This document shows, in pieces, positions 33,632 through 42,396 of a stretch of DNA of 64,000 bases. The DNA comes from Calditrichota bacterium. Lineage in GTDB: Bacteria > Electryoneota > RPQS01. How positions within the stretch are numbered: the first letter of the stretch is position 1; each line of letters starts with the position of its first letter. A program made the translations under genes and the position numbers. The stretch spans positions 1,116,001 through 1,180,000 of the forward strand of contig JACJVZ010000001.1 in NCBI GenBank assembly GCA_020637445.1, in the 5' to 3' direction. The notes under the pieces are model-generated. The model did not search any database. It worked only from the letters and a program-made list of their open reading frames with translations, and had not been told where the DNA came from.

Positions 33632-35548
33632 ATGTCAACGCGACTGACACCCCAAGACAGATACCTTTTTAATGAAGGCAGCCACTTTAGGTTGTACCAG
33701 AAACTGGGAGCTCACATAGAGACTCGTGATGGTCAACCGGGAGTGGTTTTTTCCGTATGGGCACCTGACGCCCGCGAGGTCTCGGTGATCGGCGACTTCA
33801 ATAGCTGGAATCCGAATTCGCACCCTTTGGTTCAGATTGAATCGAGTGGCATATGGGAAAGTTTTGTCGCGGACGTGAAGGCCGGAGACAACTACAAGTA
33901 TCATATTCGTTCCCGCGTCTCCCGATACGAAGTCGATAAAGCAGATCCTTTCGCGTTTCGTACGGAGATGCCGCCGAAGACAGCTTCAGTGGTGCATGAC
34001 ACATCCTACGAATGGCATGATCATGAATGGCTGGCCGGGCGCTCGAAAAGAAACGCGGACGACGCACCGATCAGCATTTACGAAATGCATTTGGGAAGTT
34101 GGGATAAGGTGCGTGACGATCACAATCGCTCGCTGCACTATCGCGAACTGGCTCCGAGGCTTGTCCGTTATCTGAAAGAGAATGGCTTCACGCACGTGGA
34201 GTTTTTGCCAGTGATGGAACATCCCTACTACGGATCGTGGGGCTATCAAACAAGTTCGTATTTCGCACCGAGCGCGCGCTACGGCGCACCGCAAGACCTG
34301 ATGTACCTAATCGACCAACTTCATCAGCACGGATTCGGCGTGATTTTCGATTGGGTGCCTTCACATTTTGCGACGGATGAGTTTTCACTGGGATTTTTCG
34401 ACGGGACTTACGTTTTCGAACATGCCGACCGCCGTCAGGGATTTCATCCGGACTGGGGCAGTTTCATCTTTAATTACGGCAGAGACGAGGTTCGCAGCTT
34501 CTTGATCAGCTCGGCCTTTTTCTGGATGGACGTTTATCATGCGGACGGTTTGCGAGTGGACGGCGTCGCCTCGATGCTGTATTTGGACTACTCCCGTCAG
34601 GACGGCGAATGGATTCCGAACCAGTACGGCGGAAAAGAAAACATCGAAGCCATTGAGTTCTTAAAGCGACTCAATCATGAAGTGTGCACAGCCTTTCCGG
34701 GAACGATTCCCGTAGCCGAGGAGAGCACGTCGTGGCCCATGGTGTCGCGCCCCCCTTATATCGGGGGACTTGGTTTCAGGATGAAATGGGACATGGGCTG
34801 GATGCACGATACGCTTGAATATATGAAGCTTGATCCGGTGTTTCGCAAGTACCATCACCATTTATTGACGTTCCGCATGCTCTATGCGTGGACGGAGAAT
34901 TTCGTACTGCCGCTCTCACACGACGAAGTCGTGCACGGCAAGGGCTCGCTCTTGAACAAGATGAGCGGGGACATGTGGCAGAAGTTCGCGAACTTGCGCA
35001 CGCTGTACGGGTATATGTGGGGCATGCCGGGGAAGAAACTTCTGTTTATGGGAGGAGAAATCGGGCAATGGCGGGAGTGGAACCACGACGACTCCGTGGA
35101 TTGGAATTTGCTGAGTTTTCCGTCACATGCCGGAATGCAGAAGTGGGTTCGCGACTTGAACAAACTCTATTTCGAAGAACCCGCGCTGCACAAAAATGAT
35201 TTTCATTCCGAGGGTTTCGAGTGGATCGATTGCAACGACAGCGACCAATCGGTTTTTACGTTCTTGCGGCATGGCGGCGAACACGACAGCGACATTTTAG
35301 TGGCACTGAATTTCACGCCCGTGCCGCGTTACAACTACTGCGTTGGGGTCTCGACCGAAGGCGACTGGGAAGAAATCTTGAATAGTGACGCCGAAGCCTA
35401 CTGGGGATCCGGAGTGGGAAACTTGGGCCACGTCACGACGGAACGGAAGTCTTCACACGGACGGCCCTGCTCTTTGCACTTAACGATTCCGCCGTTGGGA
35501 GCCGTATTTTTTAAGAGCCCCAAACCGAAGGTAAAGAGTGACGGGTAA
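33632..35548 (+). CDS. glgB: 1,4-alpha-glucan branching enzyme
   Basis: A 638-aa GH13 enzyme that makes alpha-1,6 branches in glycogen. The N-terminal CBM48 domain (VVFSVWAPDAREVSVIGDFN) is followed by the catalytic barrel: HVEFLPVMEHP, GLRVDGVASML (nucleophile Asp), PVAEESTSWP (acid/base Glu) and LPLSHDEVVHGKGS (transition-state Asp). MGGEIGQWREWNHD is typical of the family. It is the short form with one N-terminal carbohydrate domain. No glgA or glgC is nearby. It overlaps the next gene by 11 bases. Confidence 0.97.
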   Translation: MSTRLTPQDRYLFNEGSHFRLYQKLGAHIETRDGQPGVVFSVWAPDAREVSVIGDFNSWNPNSHPLVQIESSGIWESFVADVKAGDNYKYHIRSRVSRYEVDKADPFAFRTEMPPKTASVVHDTSYEWHDHEWLAGRSKRNADDAPISIYEMHLGSWDKVRDDHNRSLHYRELAPRLVRYLKENGFTHVEFLPVMEHPYYGSWGYQTSSYFAPSARYGAPQDLMYLIDQLHQHGFGVIFDWVPSHFATDEFSLGFFDGTYVFEHADRRQGFHPDWGSFIFNYGRDEVRSFLISSAFFWMDVYHADGLRVDGVASMLYLDYSRQDGEWIPNQYGGKENIEAIEFLKRLNHEVCTAFPGTIPVAEESTSWPMVSRPPYIGGLGFRMKWDMGWMHDTLEYMKLDPVFRKYHHHLLTFRMLYAWTENFVLPLSHDEVVHGKGSLLNKMSGDMWQKFANLRTLYGYMWGMPGKKLLFMGGEIGQWREWNHDDSVDWNLLSFPSHAGMQKWVRDLNKLYFEEPALHKNDFHSEGFEWIDCNDSDQSVFTFLRHGGEHDSDILVALNFTPVPRYNYCVGVSTEGDWEEILNSDAEAYWGSGVGNLGHVTTERKSSHGRPCSLHLTIPPLGAVFFKSPKPKVKSDG

Positions 35549-36470
35549 TCCGAGGATTGTTTCTCTGATTGCCAGTGCGACAGAAATCGTGTGTGCGCTG
35601 GGAGCTGAGAAATGGCTTGTGGGAATCAGTCACGAGTGTGACTATCCGGAGCATGTTCTGAACCGTCCGCGCTGCACGTCGTCGCGGATTACCTCTGAAA
35701 CAGACAGCGGCGAAATTGACGCGCTCGTCCGGTCAATGGCGGATTCCGGCGAGTCGCTCTATTCGGTCGATGCGACCACTATCAAGCGGCTTGCGCCGAC
35801 TTTGATATTGACTCAAGTGCAGTGCGAAGTTTGCGCGGTGAGTCCGCGCGACTTGGAAGGAATTGGGTTGGAGACTCTCGAGACGGCTCCACAAGTTCTG
35901 CCGTTGAATACGTTCGGACTGGAAGACCTTTACACGGATATTCTGCGAGTCGCCCGAGCTATCAGACTCGAAGGCCACGCTTTTCGGCTGATAGACAAAC
36001 TTCGCGGAAGGCTCGATACACTAAAGCAGAGAACGAAATCTTTTCCGAAGAAGAAAGTCGCGTGCCTTGAGTGGCTTGATCCTCTCATGATCTCGGGCAA
36101 TTGGATGCCCGAACTCGTAAAGATGGTAGGTGGAAAGGCCGTGCTGACTAATGACTGGGGAAAGTCACGGACGATCAGTTTTGACGATTTGTGTGACGCT
36201 GATCCGGACGTGATCGTTTGTATGCCGTGCGGATTTGATTTAGAGCGAACTCTGTTGGACACCCGCAAATTTGGTGAAGATTTGCGTTGGCGTGAACTGC
36301 GCGCTTATCGTAACGGAATGACATATGCCGTGGACGGAAACTCGTATTTTAACCGTCCCGGACCAAGACTTGTGGACTCGGCGGAACTGATGGCGCAACT
36401 CCTCCACCCTGCCGTGTTCGATTTCCCTGACTATTTGAATTTCTACAGGACTGTCGAATTCGACAACTAA
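35538..36470 (+). CDS. Cobalamin-binding-like protein (BtuF/COG0614 fold), apparently cytoplasmic
   Basis: A 310-aa protein with the periplasmic-binding-protein fold of BtuF (RIVSLIASATEIVCALGAE, LIGISHE-type region LVGISHECDYP) but no signal peptide or lipobox. It carries cysteine motifs TQVQCEVCAVS and CMPCGFDLERT, found in a widespread non-secreted subgroup annotated as cobalamin-binding. The start is GTG at 35538 inside the end of glgB. No btuCD transporter genes are beside it. Ligand and role are unproven; a metal- or corrinoid-handling cytosolic protein is possible. The B12-dependent mutase at 7409-9037 would need cobalamin. Confidence 0.75.
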   Translation: MTGNPRIVSLIASATEIVCALGAEKWLVGISHECDYPEHVLNRPRCTSSRITSETDSGEIDALVRSMADSGESLYSVDATTIKRLAPTLILTQVQCEVCAVSPRDLEGIGLETLETAPQVLPLNTFGLEDLYTDILRVARAIRLEGHAFRLIDKLRGRLDTLKQRTKSFPKKKVACLEWLDPLMISGNWMPELVKMVGGKAVLTNDWGKSRTISFDDLCDADPDVIVCMPCGFDLERTLLDTRKFGEDLRWRELRAYRNGMTYAVDGNSYFNRPGPRLVDSAELMAQLLHPAVFDFPDYLNFYRTVEFDN

Positions 36471-36486
36471 GAGGAAGAGAGGCGAC

Positions 36487-38145
36487 GTGAGCGAACACAA
36501 AGGAAGTCTATTCGGTCAGCTCAGGCAATTCGGCCGGGCATTTTGGATGCTCAATATCATGGAGATGATCGAGCGTCTTGCGTACTATGGAGTGCGCGTC
36601 GTGATTCCGATTTACATTGCGCAGGCTGACGAAATCAACGGATTGCACTTCACACAGATACAGAAGGGGCAGATATTCTTCGTGTGGGCACTGGTGCAAT
36701 CATTGGTGCCAATGTTTTCCGGCGGGTTTGCCGACAGATACGGCTACAAACGCACGATTGCGTGGAGTATCGCTCTGAAGGCCGCGGGTTATCTACTGAT
36801 GGCGACGCAGCGTGACTACTTCATGTTCATGTTTGGCTGTTCGGTACTGGCGTTCGGAACTGCGGTGTTCAAACCGGGAATTCAGGGCACGCTGGTCCAA
36901 TCGATCAAGAAAGAGACTTCGTCTGTAGGATGGGGCACTTTCTACATGGTCGTGAACATCGGTGGTTTTCTTGGGCCCCCGCTTGCTCACTTTCTGTATG
37001 GAATTTCGTGGCCGGCCGTGTTCTTTGGCTGCGCGGTGATTGTCAGTATGAACTTCCTGATGCTGCTCACCTATAAGGAAGTTCCGGCAGGTGGCGACCA
37101 AACCGGCAACCCGTGGACGATTTTCAAGACGACGTGCATCAACATGGCCCGCCCGTGGTGGTTGATTCCTGCGGCGGCCGTTGCGATAGTCTTGGTGTAC
37201 GTTCTCCCTCTGCCTGAGAATATTCGTTTGGGCGTCGTCGCGGTATCGCTCGGTGCACTCGTGATTCGAACGACGCGAGTCGGCGCCTTCATCTGGCTGA
37301 TGTCCGGTTTCTGGCTGATGTTTATGCAGCTCTTTGACATGCTTCCAAATTTCATCGTCGATTGGGTGGACAGCTCAATGATCGTCGAAGCGTTCCACTT
37401 GCCGTCGTGGATGACGGTCGAGACGACTCGCGGCACGATGATTACACAGGAATGGATGATCAACGCGAACGCCGGCTTGATTGTTATTTGCGTGGTATTC
37501 GTTTCTTACCTCGTTCACAAGATGCGTCGATTGACGTCGATTCTGATGGGCATGACTATCGCGGCGGGCGGATTGGTCGCGGCGGGTTTTACGATGTCGG
37601 GATATCTTTGCTTGCTGGGAATTTTGTGCTTCAGTATCGGCGAAATGCTGGCAAGCCCGAAGATGAACGAGTATCTCGGCGTAATTGCTCCAGAAGGGCA
37701 AAAAGCTCTGTACATGGGCTACGCCAATATTCCCTTGGCGATCGGTTGGAGCTACGGCTCACTCCGTGGCGGTGAAGTTTACGACAAACTTGGTGACAAG
37801 GCAAACCTCGCACTGCGATATCTTGCGGAAAAGTTCGATATCACGGGGGGAATGTCGCGGGAAGCGATTCAAGCGAAGATTCAAACGTTGGGGGTGGATT
37901 CAACCAGCGTTTCAAACGCGCTGACCGACGCATACGTTCAAGGCGAAGGCATTGCGCGAACCCATGCGACTGAGTTTTTGGGCGTCGTGATGCAATCGAA
38001 CGCCGCAAAAGTTACAGAAACGCTGTGGCACACGTACCATCCCTACAAACTCTGGTACCAGTTCGCGGCAATTGGAATAGCCTCGGCCATTGGTGTCGGT
38101 ATTTATTCGTACTTCGCACACAAGTGGCAAGAGAAAGATGTTTAG
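36487..38145 (+). CDS. POT/PTR-family proton-coupled peptide transporter
   Basis: A 552-aa major-facilitator membrane protein with the POT hallmark EMIERLAYYGVR (ExxERxxYYG) in the first helix, the FADRYGYKRTI loop between helices 2 and 3, and FYMVVNIGGFLGPPLA matching the PTR2 signature. About 12 to 14 helices are visible. An insert of some 90 soluble residues (KANLALRYLAEKFDITGG...) lies before the last helices, which is unusual. The start is GTG after AGGAAGAGAGG. It is 16 bases after the BtuF-like gene. Di- or tripeptide uptake is likely. Confidence 0.88.
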   Translation: MSEHKGSLFGQLRQFGRAFWMLNIMEMIERLAYYGVRVVIPIYIAQADEINGLHFTQIQKGQIFFVWALVQSLVPMFSGGFADRYGYKRTIAWSIALKAAGYLLMATQRDYFMFMFGCSVLAFGTAVFKPGIQGTLVQSIKKETSSVGWGTFYMVVNIGGFLGPPLAHFLYGISWPAVFFGCAVIVSMNFLMLLTYKEVPAGGDQTGNPWTIFKTTCINMARPWWLIPAAAVAIVLVYVLPLPENIRLGVVAVSLGALVIRTTRVGAFIWLMSGFWLMFMQLFDMLPNFIVDWVDSSMIVEAFHLPSWMTVETTRGTMITQEWMINANAGLIVICVVFVSYLVHKMRRLTSILMGMTIAAGGLVAAGFTMSGYLCLLGILCFSIGEMLASPKMNEYLGVIAPEGQKALYMGYANIPLAIGWSYGSLRGGEVYDKLGDKANLALRYLAEKFDITGGMSREAIQAKIQTLGVDSTSVSNALTDAYVQGEGIARTHATEFLGVVMQSNAAKVTETLWHTYHPYKLWYQFAAIGIASAIGVGIYSYFAHKWQEKDV

Positions 38146-38173
38146 TCTTTAAAGTGACCTTTGAGAAACTACA

Positions 38174-39385
38174 ATGAGCGGTTCAACAAAAATAACTCCG
38201 GCAAAACGCACAGCGAACGTGACATATGCAGTACGCGACGTGGTCGTGCTGGCACAGCAAGTCGCGGCGACGGGCAGGGAGATGCTGTATTTGAATATCG
38301 GCGATCCGAATCTGTTTGATTTCGCGACGCCGGACCACGTCGTAGATGCGACGGCGAAGGCGATGCGGGACAATCGCAACGGTTATGCGCCGTCTTCAGG
38401 AATTCCTGACGCTATCAAGGCGATCCGGCACGACGCGGAGCGCAACGGGATTACGAATATTCAGGATATTTTCGTAACGACCGGCGCGAGCGAAGCGATT
38501 GAAGTTTGCATGTCGGCGCTGGTCAATGCGGGAGAGAACGTCCTCACCCCCACTCCGGGATATCCGCTGTATACGGCAGTGCTGGCGAAACTGGAAGCGC
38601 AGGAAGTTCCGTATTATCTCGACGAGAGCAACGGCTGGCAGCCGGACATTGAAGACATCGCGAGCAAGATTAACAGCAAGACGCGCGCGATAGTCTTGAT
38701 AAATCCGAACAATCCAACTGGGTCGGTGTGCGACCGGGCCACTCTGCTGGGAATTTTGGAACTTGCGCGCAAGCACAATTTGATGATTTTCGCCGATGAG
38801 ATTTACGACAAACTGATTCTGGACGGCGGAGAACATATCTCAATAGCTTCGCTCGATCCGCAACAGCCGGTGATCACGTTTAACGGACTCTCGAAAGCGT
38901 ATGTCGCGCCGGGATTTCGTATCGGCTGGGGTGTAGTCTCGGGAGATAAGGCGAGAGTGGGTGATTATGTAGAAGCCATCAACAAACTTCTGCGCGCGCG
39001 ACTTTCGGCCAATCATCCTGAGCAATACGCGATTGCGCCCGCGTTAGACGGAGATCAATCACACTTGACGGTGATCAAAGAGAAGCTGTCGCGCCGCCGG
39101 GATATATCGGTGGAAATGCTGAATGCGATCCCGGGAGTTTCGTGTGTCGCGCCGACGGGAGCTTTTTATGCTTTTCCGAAATTGACTATCGAGATGGCCG
39201 ACGAGAAATTTGTGCAGGAGTTGATCAAAGCAACCGGAGTGGTGACCGTGCATGGTTCTGGATTTGGGCAGCGGCCCGAAACGAAGCACTTGCGCATCGT
39301 GTTCCTGCCGCCGGAAGAAACTCTGAAGAAGGCCTACGGATTGATCGGCGAATTCATCGGACAATTCGCGACTGTCGACGTGTAG
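38174..39385 (+). CDS. Pyridoxal-phosphate aminotransferase, class I (AlaA/AspC-like)
   Basis: A 403-aa fold-type I enzyme: LYLNIGDPNLFDF, TTGASEAIEVCM, PTPGYPLYTAV, INPNNPTGSV, FADEIYDKL, and the PLP-lysine segment FNGLSKAYVAPGFRIGW. The binding arginine lies in LRIVFLPP. The GFRIGWGVVSG segment and the 400-residue length match glutamate-pyruvate (AlaA) aminotransferases; aspartate aminotransferase activity cannot be excluded. It is the last gene of the plus-strand group and is followed by a terminator. Confidence 0.93.
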   Translation: MSGSTKITPAKRTANVTYAVRDVVVLAQQVAATGREMLYLNIGDPNLFDFATPDHVVDATAKAMRDNRNGYAPSSGIPDAIKAIRHDAERNGITNIQDIFVTTGASEAIEVCMSALVNAGENVLTPTPGYPLYTAVLAKLEAQEVPYYLDESNGWQPDIEDIASKINSKTRAIVLINPNNPTGSVCDRATLLGILELARKHNLMIFADEIYDKLILDGGEHISIASLDPQQPVITFNGLSKAYVAPGFRIGWGVVSGDKARVGDYVEAINKLLRARLSANHPEQYAIAPALDGDQSHLTVIKEKLSRRRDISVEMLNAIPGVSCVAPTGAFYAFPKLTIEMADEKFVQELIKATGVVTVHGSGFGQRPETKHLRIVFLPPEETLKKAYGLIGEFIGQFATVDV

Positions 39386-39404
39386 TTACAAAAGCACCGA
39401 AAAA

Positions 39405-39438
39405 AGAAAAACCCTTGCAGAAATGCAAGGGTTTTTTC
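39405..39438. terminator. Bidirectional terminator between aminotransferase and nuoN
   Basis: A 10-bp perfect stem (39410-39419 with 39424-39433) has a GAAA tetraloop, a T-run on the plus side and an A-run on the other side that serves as the T-run for the minus strand. It lies between two convergent stops (39385 and 39455). Confidence 0.9.
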
Positions 39439-39454
39439 GTGAAGCAAATTTTGC

Positions 39455-40882
39455 TTATGGAACCGCGTTCAACATCGCATTGACCAATTGATCGGGAAAC
39501 AAGCCGATCACGATAATCAAGATAGATGAAACCGCCAGCGCGAATTTGTAGGGCATCGGTTGCGGCACGGTGACGTCGCCTTCGGGCTTGGTCATATACA
39601 TCGTCGAAATGACTTTCAAATAGTAGTAGGCCGCGACCGCGCTGTTTAAGAAACCGATCACCGCAAGCAGAATGTGACCTTCTTTTATGGCGGCAGAAAA
39701 GACATACAACTTTCCGAAGAAGCCGGCGGTCGGCGGAATGCCGATCAAAGACAACATAAAGACCGTCATCGTCAGCCCCAGCACCGGATGTACCGTGCCC
39801 ATGCCGCGCAGTGAGTCGAACGAATAGTCACCTTTGCCGCGCTGGTTCAGAAGCATCAGCACACCGAACGCGCCGAGGTTCATCAGCGCGTAGCCGATCA
39901 GATAGAAGCCCGAAGCGGCGAACGCTTCGCGCGTTCCGGCTACGATACCGACCAACAGGTAGCCTGCATGCGCAACGGACGAATAGGCCAACATGCGCTT
40001 AACGCTCACTTGACGCAAGGCCGTAAAGTTGCCGATAGTCATCGTCAACGCGGCGATAATCGACAGCGCCGTGATCCAATGATGCGACGTCGTAGCGAGT
40101 GATTGTCCGAAAACTCGAATCAGTCCAATGAAGGCCGCGGCTTTTGCACCCGTGGACATGAAGGCCGTGATTGAAGTCGGAGCGCCGTCATAAACATCAG
40201 GCGACCAGAAATGGAACGGCACGGCGGAAACTTTGAATGCAAAGCCGACCAAGAGAAGCGCGATACCGCTGGCGGTCATGGGGCCGATGCCTTCGCTGTC
40301 CAACAATGTCTGTGAGATTGCGGCGTAGTCAAGGGATCCGATGCCGCCGTAGATCAGGGCCATGCCATAGAGCAAAAAGGCCGACGAAAACGCGCCGAGT
40401 ACGAGGTACTTCATGCCGCCTTCGATGGACGAAGCATCGTTGCGGCGCAGGCCGACCAACACGTAGAGCGCGATCGACATCGTTTCGAGGCCGACGAAGA
40501 ACAACAGTAGATTCGCGGCGGTGGCCATCACCATCATGCCGAAGACACACATCGACAGCAGGGAATAGTATTCGCCCAAGCGAATGTTGCGGAAACGGAG
40601 ATAGAGCGGCGAATAAATTGCCGTGACCATTCCGACAAACGCAAACAGCGCACGGAACCATTCGGAAAAACCGTCATTGAAAACCTGACCGGACATCAAC
40701 ATGCCGGGCTCGGAGGGCGAGAAGAGCGCGATGATTCCCGTCACGGCAAGACCGATGATGGTAACCCCCTGCGACGCGGACGCATTCTTCTCTTTGTTGC
40801 GAACGTCGACGACAATCGCAACGAGCGCCGTTAGGACGACGATCAGTTCTGGAATGATGCCCAAGAAATCGTTCGAGTTCAT
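39455..40882 (-). CDS. nuoN: NADH-quinone oxidoreductase subunit N
   Basis: A 475-aa antiporter-like membrane subunit of complex I with about 14 helices. It shows GLETMSIALYVLVG with the conserved Glu, FKVSAVPFHFWSPDVYDGAPT with the key Lys, and YSSVAHAGYLLVG with the second-half residues. It moves protons in the membrane arm. It overlaps nuoM by four bases and ends the nuo group before the shared terminator. Confidence 0.97.
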   Translation of the reverse strand: MNSNDFLGIIPELIVVLTALVAIVVDVRNKEKNASASQGVTIIGLAVTGIIALFSPSEPGMLMSGQVFNDGFSEWFRALFAFVGMVTAIYSPLYLRFRNIRLGEYYSLLSMCVFGMMVMATAANLLLFFVGLETMSIALYVLVGLRRNDASSIEGGMKYLVLGAFSSAFLLYGMALIYGGIGSLDYAAISQTLLDSEGIGPMTASGIALLLVGFAFKVSAVPFHFWSPDVYDGAPTSITAFMSTGAKAAAFIGLIRVFGQSLATTSHHWITALSIIAALTMTIGNFTALRQVSVKRMLAYSSVAHAGYLLVGIVAGTREAFAASGFYLIGYALMNLGAFGVLMLLNQRGKGDYSFDSLRGMGTVHPVLGLTMTVFMLSLIGIPPTAGFFGKLYVFSAAIKEGHILLAVIGFLNSAVAAYYYLKVISTMYMTKPEGDVTVPQPMPYKFALAVSSILIIVIGLFPDQLVNAMLNAVP

Positions 40883-42393
40883 TGCGGCAGGACTCCCAGA
40901 AGCATCGAGAAATCACCTTGCTGGAAGCGGTCAAGTACCAACTGCAGCGAAGGTTCCATGCGGACAATCAGCGGTTCAGGATAGACGCCGATCCAAATCG
41001 CCAGAAGCACAAGCACGACGATGGGCAGAGCCTCGACGAGAGTTATGTCCTTAAGTTTCGAGTTCTCTTCATGTACGACCTGTCCGTAGAACACACGCTG
41101 GTACATCCACAAGAGATAAACCGCAGCCAAAATCACACCTGACGTGGCAATGACGCCATAGAGAGTGTTGGAAGAAAACGTGCCGAGCAAGATCAGAAAT
41201 TCACCGACGAACCCGTTGGTTGTGGGCAAGCCGATCGATGACAGGGCAATAATTAGGAAAAGCGTGGCGTAGACCGGCATGAATTTGGCGATGCCGCCGT
41301 AATCCGCAATCAGTCGCGTGTGCCGACGTTCGTAGACCACACCGACCAAAAGGAACAGCGCGCCTGTTGAAATACCGTGGTTGATCTGCTGAAGCAGCGA
41401 GCCGGTTAGGCCTTGTTGATTCAGAGCAAACGTGCCGAGCATGACAAAGCCCAAGTGTGCGACGGACGAATAGGCCACGAGTTTCTTCATGTCCTTTTGC
41501 ACCATTGCCACCAAAGCACCGTAAACGATGCCGATCAAGGCAAGCCAGCTAATCCACGGGACGAACTCAAGTGTAGCCTGAGGGAACATGGGAAGACAGA
41601 ATCTTAGGAAGCCATAAGTTCCCATCTTGAGCAGAACACCCGCAAGGATTACGGAACCGGCTGTGGGTGCCTCAGTGTGCGCATCGGGCAACCACGTATG
41701 CAAGGGGAAGAGCGGGACCTTTATGGCAAAGGCCAATCCAAAGGCCAAGAACAGCCAGCGCTGGACGTTAAGCGCAAAGTCCGATTGCTGGGTGGCCAAC
41801 AAAAGGTCAAACGTGTGCTTACCGGTTTCAGGATCGAGCGTGTTGAAATAAACATACAGGATTCCGGCCAGCATGAGCACGGACCCCGCCATGGTGAACA
41901 GGAAGAACTTGATCGTCGCGTAAAGCCTGCGTTGTCCACCCCAGACGCCGATCAAGAAGAACATCGGGACCAGCATCACTTCCCACATAACATAAAAGAC
42001 AAACAGATCGAGCGCGACAAACACGCCGATCATTCCCGCTTCAAGCAGCAGAAAGAAGAAATGGTAGTCACGGACCCTGTCGGTGATCGAATGCCAACTG
42101 CTGATTATGCAGAGCACCGTCAACAGAGTGGTTAGCACGACCAAGAACAAACTAATGCCGTCGACACCGAGATGCCAGTCAGCTCCGATAGATGGAACCC
42201 ACGGAACTTTCTCGACCATTTGGAAACCGGCTTCGCCGACTTGGAAATTAATCAGGACGACCAGCGAAACGAAGAACGCGGCCAATGACGCAAGCAACGC
42301 CGTCCAACGAATCGTGTTGGGGGAGGTGCGCGGCAAGAACAACACCAGTAAACTGGCGACAGCGGGGATGGCTATGCAGAGACTCAGAATCAT
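40879..42393 (-). CDS. nuoM: NADH-quinone oxidoreductase subunit M
   Basis: A 504-aa proton-pumping subunit of complex I. Conserved antiporter motifs are FYVMWEVMLVPMFFLIG (Glu in helix 5), FAIKVPLFPLHTWLPDAHTEAPT (helix 7 Lys and Pro break), and YSSVAHLGFVMLG (helix 12 region). Length and order J-K-L-M-N are standard. It lies three bases after nuoL. No odd features are visible. Confidence 0.98.
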   Translation of the reverse strand: MILSLCIAIPAVASLLVLFLPRTSPNTIRWTALLASLAAFFVSLVVLINFQVGEAGFQMVEKVPWVPSIGADWHLGVDGISLFLVVLTTLLTVLCIISSWHSITDRVRDYHFFFLLLEAGMIGVFVALDLFVFYVMWEVMLVPMFFLIGVWGGQRRLYATIKFFLFTMAGSVLMLAGILYVYFNTLDPETGKHTFDLLLATQQSDFALNVQRWLFLAFGLAFAIKVPLFPLHTWLPDAHTEAPTAGSVILAGVLLKMGTYGFLRFCLPMFPQATLEFVPWISWLALIGIVYGALVAMVQKDMKKLVAYSSVAHLGFVMLGTFALNQQGLTGSLLQQINHGISTGALFLLVGVVYERRHTRLIADYGGIAKFMPVYATLFLIIALSSIGLPTTNGFVGEFLILLGTFSSNTLYGVIATSGVILAAVYLLWMYQRVFYGQVVHEENSKLKDITLVEALPIVVLVLLAIWIGVYPEPLIVRMEPSLQLVLDRFQQGDFSMLLGVLPQ

Positions 42394-42396
42394 CGC

